57,275 nucleotides of DNA, taken from positions 1 through 57,275 of the IMG/VR virus record IMGVR_UViG_3300029199_000004; one strand, 5' to 3'. The first letter of the stretch is position 1; every line of letters begins with the position of its first letter. Positions 38,689 through 45,180 of this stretch are shown here, piece after piece. This stretch comes from a virus. The position numbers and the translations under genes were made by a program. The notes beneath the pieces are model-generated. The model ran no database searches and was not told where the DNA came from. It saw nothing but the letters and a program-made list of their open reading frames with translations.

Positions 38689-39285
38689 ATGGCAACTGCA
38701 CGTCCCGATATCGCCGTACTGAAAAACGTCCGCCTGTCCTTCCCGAAACTGTTCAAGGCCGAGAAGTCCACCGACACCTCGGCGCCCAAGTTCAGCGCTG
38801 CATTCCTGATCGATCCGGAGACTGCCGAGGGCAAGGCGAACATCAAAGCCATCAACGCTGCCATCGAGCACGTCAAGGGCAAGACCTGGGCGGACAAGGC
38901 TGAGAAAATCTTCAACAACATCGAGTGGGACCGTAAGCCGCTGCGCGACGGTAACAAGGCTACCAATGCCGAGGGTGATGTCTACGCGGGCTACGAGGAC
39001 ATGATGTACGTCCAGGCCAGCTCGCCGGAAAAGCGCCGGCCGCAGGTCCTCAAGCGCGACAAGAGCCCGACCGTCGAGGAAGACGGCATTATCTACGGCG
39101 GCTGCTATGTGGATGCTGTTGTCAGCGTCTACTCGGTCACCGACAAGGACAAGGGTGGCAACGGTGTGTTCGCGTCCATCGAGCTGGTGCGCTTCCGTCG
39201 CGACGGTGAGCCGTTCGGCGCCGGCGCTGTCGATGCCGACGACTACCTCGACGATCTGGACGACGAAGACGACGACATGATCTGA
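38689..39285 (+). CDS. DUF2815 family ssDNA-binding-like protein
   Basis: A 198-residue protein with the DUF2815 pattern: DIAVLKNVRLSFPKLFKAEK, SAAFLIDPETAEGKANIKAI, RKPLRDGNKATNAEGDVYAG and VDAVVSVYSVTDKDKGGNGV. The family is regarded as an OB-fold phage ssDNA-binding or annealing partner. Its tail, YLDDLDDEDDDMI, resembles the acidic C-terminus by which SSB recruits other replication proteins, and similar tails are present on other proteins here. A strong terminator follows. Confidence 0.82.
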   Translation: MATARPDIAVLKNVRLSFPKLFKAEKSTDTSAPKFSAAFLIDPETAEGKANIKAINAAIEHVKGKTWADKAEKIFNNIEWDRKPLRDGNKATNAEGDVYAGYEDMMYVQASSPEKRRPQVLKRDKSPTVEEDGIIYGGCYVDAVVSVYSVTDKDKGGNGVFASIELVRFRRDGEPFGAGAVDADDYLDDLDDEDDDMI

Positions 39286-39299
39286 GTCAAACCCCGCAG

Positions 39300-39325
39300 A
39301 AAGGGCGCTTCGGCGCCCTTTTTTT
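39300..39325 (+). terminator. intrinsic terminator after the DUF2815 gene
   Basis: AAAGGGCGC-TTCG-GCGCCCTTT followed by further T: a textbook terminator with a UUCG loop, inside an apparent replication operon. Downstream genes therefore need read-through or their own promoter. Confidence 0.93.
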
Positions 39326-39335
39326 CCACCAATGG

Positions 39336-39353
39336 GTGAGTATTCAACCAATG
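39336..39353. promoter_or_regulatory. half operator at the start of the HNH gene
   Basis: GTGAGTATTCAACCAATG is identical to 41897-41914, including the possible start codons at both ends. The TTCAACCAA half site lies where initiation would occur, and no right arm is present. Confidence 0.5.
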
Positions 39354-39383
39354 AAAGTGAAGAAGCTAGAGGGTATGCCGGCC

Positions 39384-39902
39384 ATGACTATGCGTACTGA
39401 GCCGAGCCGCTGTGAACTACTGGCTGCGTTTGAGGATGTAGGGCACACCGTTCGCTGGCTGCCGGGTCTAGGGGGGCGCGCGATTGGAGAAGTGACTTGC
39501 CAGAATACACAAGGCTATCTCCAGGTGGGTTTCAAGAAGGAGCGTTGGCTAGTTCATCGCCTGCTTTGGATTATGCGCAACGGGTCGATCCCTTATGGCT
39601 ACCGGATCGATCATATAGACGGTAACAAACTCAATAACCAGCCTAGCAACATGAGACTGGCCACCCTGGCTGAAAACGCCAGAAACGCCTTACTCCGCTC
39701 CGATAACACCTCAGGAGTTAAAGGTGTCCAGTGGTACAAGCGTTACGGGAAGTGGATGGCGATTATTTGCGTAAACGGGCGGAACCGGAATTTAGGTTAT
39801 TTCGCGGACAAGTTGAATGCTGAGAACGCGGTTAAAGCTGCGAGGCTTCGTCTCCATCGCGAATTCTCGAATAATGGTGTTGGTTCATCGCATGAATACT
39901 AA
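39384..39902 (+). CDS. HNH endonuclease with AP2-like domain (copy 2)
   Basis: The 172-residue protein is paralogous to the product of 20342-20881: both share an N-terminal segment (CELLAAFEDVGHTVRW here), LVHRLLWIMRNGSIPYGY, IDHIDGNKLNNQPSNMRLAT, NTSGVKGVQWYKRYGKWMA and a C-terminal helix. The start at 39384 follows GAGGG and aligns with copy 1; GTG 39336 or ATG 39351 would extend it through the operator half site. It lies between a terminator and the DNA polymerase gene and has lower G+C than its neighbours, as expected of a mobile homing-type gene. Confidence 0.85.
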   Translation: MTMRTEPSRCELLAAFEDVGHTVRWLPGLGGRAIGEVTCQNTQGYLQVGFKKERWLVHRLLWIMRNGSIPYGYRIDHIDGNKLNNQPSNMRLATLAENARNALLRSDNTSGVKGVQWYKRYGKWMAIICVNGRNRNLGYFADKLNAENAVKAARLRLHREFSNNGVGSSHEY

Positions 39903-41877
39903 AAAAACAGTGGTACTCGATGTGGAGACGTATAGGGACTATTTCGAAGTCGGCGTGCGCAACATCGAGACGGGCAACACGCTCGTGTTTGAGCAGTACG
40001 ATGGGGTGAGCCTCGATCGCGAACTGCTCGCCAAGGTGCTCCGGCTCTGCCAGATCATCACGTTCAACGGGGCGACCTACGATATCCCGATGGTCTACTA
40101 CGCGCTGCAGGGGGTGAGCAACATCCAGCTCAAGCGCGCCAGCGATGCAATCATCCAGCAGAACCTCAAGCCTTGGGAGTTCGAGCGCACCTTCGGCGTC
40201 CGCATCCCCAAGATCGACCACATCGACCTGATCGAGGTGGCGCCCGGGCAGGCCAGCCTAAAAATCTACGGCGGCCGGGTCCATACCCAGCGCATGCAGG
40301 ACCTGCCGGTGGAGCCTGACGCCTCGATCACCCCCGAGCTTCGCCCGCAGCTGGTCTCCTACAACGGCAACGACCTGAACGCCACCAAAGACCTGCGCAC
40401 CGGGCTGATCAAACAGCTGGAGCTGCGTGAGCGGATGTCCGAAGAGTACGGCATGGACCTGCGCTCCAAGTCCGATGCCCAGATTGCCGAGGCGGTGATC
40501 AAGAGTCAGCTGGAGCGGCTGAGCGGTGTGCGCCCTGAGCGGCCGAAGTTCCCGGCCGGCACCAGCTTCAATTATCGGGTACCGGATTTCATCAGCTACA
40601 CCACGCCCGTGATGCTCGAAGTGTTGGAGATGGTGCGCAACGCGAAGTTCGTCGTCGAGAGCAACGGCAGCGTGGCGATGCCTGATGAGCTCTCTGATGC
40701 AAAGGTCGTGATGGGTGGCTCGATCTACCGCATGGGGATCGGCGGGCTGCACTCCAGCGAAAGCTCGGTCACCCATATCGCCGACGACGACACCCTTCTG
40801 ATCGACCGCGACGTGGCCAGCTACTACCCGGCGATCATCCTCGGTCAGGGCCTGTACCCCAAGCACCTCGGACCCGCCTTTCTCAAGGTCTACAAGTCGA
40901 TCGTCGACCGGCGCCTGGCAGCCAAGCGTGCTGGCGACAAGGTCACCGCCGACTCGCTGAAGATCACCATCAACGGATCGTTCGGCAAGTTCGGCTCCAA
41001 GTGGTCGTGCCTGTATTCGCCGCACCTGATGATCCAGGTAACGATCACCGGCCAGCTGGCGTTGCTGATGCTCATCGAGATGATCGAGGGGGCCGGCATC
41101 TCCGTGGTCAGCGCCAACACCGACGGCGTAGTGATCAAGTGCCCGAAGGATCATCTGGACGACCTGAACGCAATCGTCGCCGAATGGGAGCGCCGCACCA
41201 CGTTCGAGACCGAGGAAACGCAGTACAGCGCGCTCTACAGCCGCGACGTGAACAACTACATCGCTGTGAAGACCGACGGCAAGGTCAAGCTCAAGGGCGC
41301 CTTCGCCGAACCCGGTCTGCAGAAGAACCCCGCCAACCAGATCGCGATCCAGGCAGCAGTCGACGCACTGACCAAGGGTGTGCCGGTGGAGGCCACGCTG
41401 GCGGCCTGCAAGGACATCACCAAGTTCGTGACGGTGCGCCAGGTCAACGGCGGGGCGGTATATGGGCACTGCGAGTTCGACCCCAAGGCCAAGGTCGCCG
41501 AGAAGAAGGCTGTCTTGGAGCGCGAGGGCTGGTTCGAGTGGCCGGAGCCGGGGACCTGGACCAACGAGGATTACACGCTGGCGCTCAGCCGAGACGAAGC
41601 CTACAAGCACGTCACCCAGGCACAGCTGAAGAACGCGCGGTACCTCGGCAAGGCCGTGCGCTGGTACTACGGCATCGGCGAGACCCGGGACATCCGCTAC
41701 AAGATCAACAGCAACACCGTTTCCCGGTCTCGCGGCGCAGTGCCGCTGATGGACCTACCCGAGGAGTTCCCCACTGACGTGGACCTGAGCTGGTATGCGC
41801 GCGAGGCCGTCTCGATCATGCGCGACGTTGGCCATCCAGCCTACCAGTGGGACGCAAAGCTGGACCATCTGATTTGA
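39892..41877 (+). CDS. family B DNA polymerase
   Basis: This 661-residue enzyme has the 3'-5' exonuclease motif I (TVVLDVETYRDYF, residues 6-18) and motif II (ITFNGATYDIPMVYY, near 57), then polymerase motif A (DRDVASYYPAIIL, near 304), motif B (LKITINGSFGKFGSKW, near 357) and motif C in the reduced form SANTDGVVIK (near 407), where most family members have DTDS. It is shorter than cellular family B polymerases. Its start overlaps the HNH gene end; no good ribosome site is visible, so coupling is likely. It ends KLDHLI. Confidence 0.88.
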   Translation: MNTKKTVVLDVETYRDYFEVGVRNIETGNTLVFEQYDGVSLDRELLAKVLRLCQIITFNGATYDIPMVYYALQGVSNIQLKRASDAIIQQNLKPWEFERTFGVRIPKIDHIDLIEVAPGQASLKIYGGRVHTQRMQDLPVEPDASITPELRPQLVSYNGNDLNATKDLRTGLIKQLELRERMSEEYGMDLRSKSDAQIAEAVIKSQLERLSGVRPERPKFPAGTSFNYRVPDFISYTTPVMLEVLEMVRNAKFVVESNGSVAMPDELSDAKVVMGGSIYRMGIGGLHSSESSVTHIADDDTLLIDRDVASYYPAIILGQGLYPKHLGPAFLKVYKSIVDRRLAAKRAGDKVTADSLKITINGSFGKFGSKWSCLYSPHLMIQVTITGQLALLMLIEMIEGAGISVVSANTDGVVIKCPKDHLDDLNAIVAEWERRTTFETEETQYSALYSRDVNNYIAVKTDGKVKLKGAFAEPGLQKNPANQIAIQAAVDALTKGVPVEATLAACKDITKFVTVRQVNGGAVYGHCEFDPKAKVAEKKAVLEREGWFEWPEPGTWTNEDYTLALSRDEAYKHVTQAQLKNARYLGKAVRWYYGIGETRDIRYKINSNTVSRSRGAVPLMDLPEEFPTDVDLSWYAREAVSIMRDVGHPAYQWDAKLDHLI

Positions 41878-41896
41878 CTGCGTTTTCAACCACCTA

Positions 41897-42187
41897 GTGA
41901 GTATTCAACCAATGATCGAGAGCCCAATTGAGGACTTGGTATGCGAGAGAGCCGAAGCTGCCGGCTGGATCGTCCGGAAGCTGCGCTGGATCGGCCGGCG
42001 CAACGGCATGGACCGCTTCTTCCTGAAAGAGGGGCGCATCGTGCTGATTGAATTCAAGCGTCCGGACGGCAAGCCGCGGGCCACTCAGCAGCGTGAGATC
42101 GACCTGTTCCGTGCGGCCGGCGCCGAGGTGCATGTCGTAGACGTGCCGACAGCCGCTCTGCGTATTCTGGGGGTTCCCTATGCGTAA
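41897..42187 (+). CDS. VRR-NUC domain nuclease
   Basis: A 96-residue protein (or 91 from ATG 41912) that is almost only a VRR-NUC domain: SPIEDLVCERAEAAGWIVRK, a metal-binding Asp (GMDRFFLKEG), IVLIEFKRPDGKPRATQQRE with the E-x-K pair, and AAGAEVHVVD. Stand-alone VRR-NUC nucleases resolve branched DNA or process replication intermediates in many phages. The start overlaps the 18-base element shared with 39336. It overlaps the helicase gene by eight bases. Confidence 0.88.
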   Translation: MSIQPMIESPIEDLVCERAEAAGWIVRKLRWIGRRNGMDRFFLKEGRIVLIEFKRPDGKPRATQQREIDLFRAAGAEVHVVDVPTAALRILGVPYA

Positions 42188-43649
42188 GCTCGATGACCTG
42201 CGGCACAGCCAGCTGGTGGGCGTGAAGAAGATCGTCGAGAACCCTGCGTGCATGCTGGGGATGGCGATGGGGCTGGGGAAAACCGGCACAGCGCTGACAG
42301 CGTTCCGCGAGCTGCTGGACACCTTCCAGGTCACCCACATCCTGGTGATCGCGCCGCTGCTGGTGGCCGAGGAGACCTGGCCCGATGAGATCGATGCGTG
42401 GGAGCACACCAGCGTGCTCGACTACGAGGTGTTGACCGGTCCACCTGACCGGCGTGAGCAGCGCGCCCGTAGGCTGCCCGAGATCAGCATTATCAACACC
42501 GAGAACGTCGGCTGGCTGGTCGAATTCTGGGGAGATGACTGGCCCTACGACTTGGTGTGCATCGACGAAATCTCGCGTTTCAAGAATCCGTCGAAGAAGA
42601 CCAAGCCAACCAAGGTGGCGGTTCAGAAAGCCATGGACGAAGCGATGCGCGAGCTGCCGAAAGGGCTGACGGACGAGCAGATTGACGCCGCGGTCAAGAA
42701 GGCGGTCAAGAAGGTGAAGGGTAATCCGACCCGGTTCGGGGCGCTGTGCAGCGTGCGCAAGCGCATCCTGCGTGTCATCGGGCTCACCGGAACCATGTCG
42801 CCCAACGGCCTGTTGGACATCTGGAGCCAGTTCTATCTGCTGGATCAGGGCGAGCGACTGTATGGCAGCTTCAACCAGTACCGCACTCGCTGGTTCGATA
42901 GCGACTACATGGGCTACCGCTATACACCGCGGCCGGGTGCGTTTGAGCAGATCGTCGAGCGCATTCAGGACATCACCCTGAGCATGAAGACGGAGGATTA
43001 CGTCGACATGCCGCCGGTCATCCACAACACGATCCGTGTGAAGCTGCCACCGAAGGTGATGGCCCAGTACCGCAAGTTCGAGAAGACCATGCTGCTCGAA
43101 GAGCATGACATCGAGGCGGTGAACGAGGGTGTGCTGACCGGCAAGTTGCTGCAGCTGGCCAACGGCTCGGTCTACGACGAGGACGGCAACGTCATCGAAA
43201 TCCACTCACTGAAGCTCGATGCCCTGGACAGCGTGATCGAGGAGGCCAACGGGGCGCCGGTTCTGGTCGCCTACAGCTACCAGTTCGACCTGGAGAAGCT
43301 GCGCAAGCGCTACCCGAAGGCTGAGGTCGTCGGCGAGGCGCCGAACCTGCAGAAGCGCTGGAACAACGGCGAAATTTCCATCCTGCTGGCGCACCCGCAG
43401 TCCGCTGGTCACGGATTGAACCTGCAGTACGGTGGTTGCATCACCGTCTGGTACGGCCTCTGCTGGAGTCTCGAATACTACCAACAGTTGAATAAGCGTC
43501 TTCACCGTCCAGGCCAGAAGGAAACGGTTGTAATTCACCATATCGTTGCCGAGGGTACGGTCGATGAGCGGGTAATGACCGTTCTGCCTGAAAAAGATGC
43601 ACTCCAAGACGCGCTCGTCGAGGCGACGAAGTACAGGGAGGTAGTGTGA
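42180..43649 (+). CDS. SNF2-type DNA helicase/translocase
   Basis: The 489-residue protein belongs to the SNF2-like superfamily 2. Walker A is AMGLGKTGTALTA (near residue 29), motif II is VCIDEISRFKN (near 127), motif III is VIGLTGTMSPNGL (near 199), and motif VI is YQQLNKRLHRPGQKETVV (near 436), with the arginine finger. It is commonly next to VRR-NUC in phages and probably remodels replication forks with it. An operator-like match (TACTAC-CAACA-GTTGAA, 43476-43492) lies inside its coding sequence, probably by chance. Confidence 0.92.
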   Translation: MRKLDDLRHSQLVGVKKIVENPACMLGMAMGLGKTGTALTAFRELLDTFQVTHILVIAPLLVAEETWPDEIDAWEHTSVLDYEVLTGPPDRREQRARRLPEISIINTENVGWLVEFWGDDWPYDLVCIDEISRFKNPSKKTKPTKVAVQKAMDEAMRELPKGLTDEQIDAAVKKAVKKVKGNPTRFGALCSVRKRILRVIGLTGTMSPNGLLDIWSQFYLLDQGERLYGSFNQYRTRWFDSDYMGYRYTPRPGAFEQIVERIQDITLSMKTEDYVDMPPVIHNTIRVKLPPKVMAQYRKFEKTMLLEEHDIEAVNEGVLTGKLLQLANGSVYDEDGNVIEIHSLKLDALDSVIEEANGAPVLVAYSYQFDLEKLRKRYPKAEVVGEAPNLQKRWNNGEISILLAHPQSAGHGLNLQYGGCITVWYGLCWSLEYYQQLNKRLHRPGQKETVVIHHIVAEGTVDERVMTVLPEKDALQDALVEATKYREVV

Positions 43650-43684
43650 CCTGGCGGTCAATATCCCCCTTTCTGTTGAATGTT

Positions 43685-43754
43685 TGTCAATTTACGCAAA
43701 AAAGAATTGACACCGTTGTTGGATAGTTCAACATCAAGTCAACAGATAGTTGAA
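43685..43754. promoter_or_regulatory. control region upstream of the repressor gene
   Basis: The perfect inverted repeat TGTCAATT (43685-43692) / AATTGACA (43705-43712) is followed by a half operator TTCAAC (43727-43732) and a one-mismatch operator GTCAAC-AGATA-GTTGAA (43738-43754). TTGACA at 43707-43712 may be a -35. The palindrome implies autoregulation of the repressor; the TGTCAATT repeat may be the target of another regulator, such as the Cro-like protein. There is no gene in 43650-43830. Confidence 0.62.
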
Positions 43755-43830
43755 TAGCGGTTTCGGCCACCGAGTGCTACCGCGCGTGTGGCCGACACGC
43801 TGTCGATAAACCCGAAGGAGGGGGAAAACC

Positions 43831-44484
43831 ATGGCCGATTTAGGATTCGCCAACCGGCTGAAGGTGGCATGCGACGGCAACAGTCGAGTTCCGACATTCG
43901 GCAAAGGCCGCCAGACATGGCTCAAGGATGAGATGGGTGTGAGCGCCGAGGCCGTGCGCAAGTGGTTCGCAGGTTCGCGTCCGCGCCCCAGCATGATGGG
44001 TAAGCTCGCCAAGGTTCTCGGTGTTGACGAATCGTGGTTGGCGCTGGGCATCACGCCCAACATGGAAGTGAAAGAGCGTAAGCAGCACAGCGCCCAGATG
44101 GCCGGTGCAGTTAACGTTTTCATGGGACTTGTGCAGCTCAATGGCGGCACCTGCGCCTTCCCAGCCGAGGGTGATCCCCTGGCTGAGTTCGTCAGTTTTC
44201 ACAGCATCCGCGAGGGTACCCAGACCTATTACCATGTTGCGACCGCGCAAACAGTGGAGGCTGGCCTGTTACGCTTCTATATTCCCAACGAATACGAGCG
44301 TTGCGCTGTGATCGGTGCAATCCCGAAAGGTCCGTTCGACATACGCTTCATTCACATGCCTCACGATCTCATCGAGAAACACGGCGTGCGCCGTGGCGGC
44401 TACCTGGCCGTTGAAGTGAAGGAGTCGGGCACGCACTACTATACGGGCGAGGATCGCTGGAAGCTGGTCACCGACAAGCACTGA
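43831..44484 (+). CDS. candidate immunity repressor (HTH-XRE)
   Basis: This 217-residue protein starts at ATG 43831 behind AAGGAGGGGG. Residues 20-75 form an XRE-type HTH (FGKGRQTWLKDEMGVSAEAV, RKWFAGSRPRPSMMGKLAKV, LGVDESWLALG). The C-terminal 130 residues form an unrecognised domain (LRFYIPNEYERCAVIGAIPK, HMPHDLIEKHGVRRGGYLAV). The Ala/Cys-Gly cleavage site and Ser-Lys dyad of LexA/CI-type S24 repressors are not evident, so it may not be cleaved during SOS. Operators stand directly upstream. It is the best candidate to bind the genome-wide palindrome; the Cro-like and Arc-like proteins are alternatives. Confidence 0.72.
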   Translation: MADLGFANRLKVACDGNSRVPTFGKGRQTWLKDEMGVSAEAVRKWFAGSRPRPSMMGKLAKVLGVDESWLALGITPNMEVKERKQHSAQMAGAVNVFMGLVQLNGGTCAFPAEGDPLAEFVSFHSIREGTQTYYHVATAQTVEAGLLRFYIPNEYERCAVIGAIPKGPFDIRFIHMPHDLIEKHGVRRGGYLAVEVKESGTHYYTGEDRWKLVTDKH

Positions 44485-44524
44485 GTCGAATATCGCGTCG
44501 ACAGGTTCCGCGGCCACAAGTACG

Positions 44525-44542
44525 GTTGGTTGAGTATTCAAC
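44525..44542. promoter_or_regulatory. operator half sites before the endolysin gene
   Basis: GGTTGA-GTAT-TCAACC is a perfect inverted repeat of the half site in outward orientation, unlike the standard arrangement. It lies 14-31 bases before the endolysin start codon. Confidence 0.5.
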
Positions 44543-44555
44543 CGTGAGTGGCGCC

Positions 44556-45104
44556 ATGAGCAAGCAGATCGACAACATCATCGCAGCGGTCATCGACGCA
44601 GAGGGCCGGTATTCGAATCACAAGTCCGACCGCGGCGGTGAGACGATGTACGGGATCACCCGTGCCGTCGCCCGCGCCAACGGCTACCAGGGTGACATGC
44701 GCGACATGCCGCGAACCCTGGCCGAGCACATCTACCGCAACCGCTTCGTCGTCGAGCCCAGGTTCGATAAGGTGCTGCTGCGCTCCACGCTCATCGGCGA
44801 GGAACTGGTCGACACCGGAGTGAACATGGGGCCGCACCGAGCCGCTGAGTTCCTGCAGCGCTGGTTGAATGGCTTCAATTTACCGGGCAGCGGTTATGAC
44901 GACCTGTTCGTGGATGGCCGCATTGGCGATATCAGCCTCAACGCGCTCGATCGTTTCCTCGCGAAGCGTGGCCGGGAAGGCGAGGGGGTCCTGCTTCGTG
45001 CCCTCAACTGTACCCAGGGCAACCGGTACCTCGAACTCACCGAGCACGACTCTGACCAGAGGACATTCCTCTACGGCTGGGTCCGCGCCCGTGTCGTGAT
45101 CTGA
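44556..45104 (+). CDS. GH108 endolysin (N-acetylmuramidase)
   Basis: The 182-residue protein starts at ATG 44556 (MSKQIDNIIAAVIDAEGRYS). It carries the glycosyl hydrolase 108 signature IDAEGRYSNHKSDRGGETMY followed by GIT, with Glu16 as the presumed catalytic acid; the family cleaves the glycan strand of peptidoglycan. A C-terminal peptidoglycan-binding-3-like part follows (LDRFLAKRGREGEGVLLRAL). There is no signal peptide, so export would depend on a holin. It is not next to holin candidates (14.8 kb) or spanins (32 kb). Confidence 0.92.
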   Translation: MSKQIDNIIAAVIDAEGRYSNHKSDRGGETMYGITRAVARANGYQGDMRDMPRTLAEHIYRNRFVVEPRFDKVLLRSTLIGEELVDTGVNMGPHRAAEFLQRWLNGFNLPGSGYDDLFVDGRIGDISLNALDRFLAKRGREGEGVLLRALNCTQGNRYLELTEHDSDQRTFLYGWVRARVVI

Positions 45105-45106
45105 GA

Positions 45107-45148
45107 TTCAACCAATAGTTGAATAGTCACTCGTGCGGTTGGTACGAT
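45107..45148 (+). promoter_or_regulatory. rightward promoter with consensus operator over its -35
   Basis: TTCAAC-CAATA-GTTGAA (45107-45123) is a perfect operator. Its right arm supplies TTGAAT (45119-45124), and TACGAT follows 18 bases on (45143-45148). The promoter faces the methyltransferase gene at 45181. Confidence 0.7.
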
Positions 45149-45180
45149 GGCGCCTTTACGAGCCTCATGCGAGCAGTGTT

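Noticed and set aside
40258-41610. Minus-strand open frame of 450 codons
   Set aside because: Shadow of the DNA polymerase gene; composition is low-complexity Leu/Gly/Asp/His-rich with no motif.
43476-43492. Operator match inside the SNF2 helicase gene
   Set aside because: It has two mismatches and encodes conserved helicase residues (YYQQLNK), so it is likely incidental.
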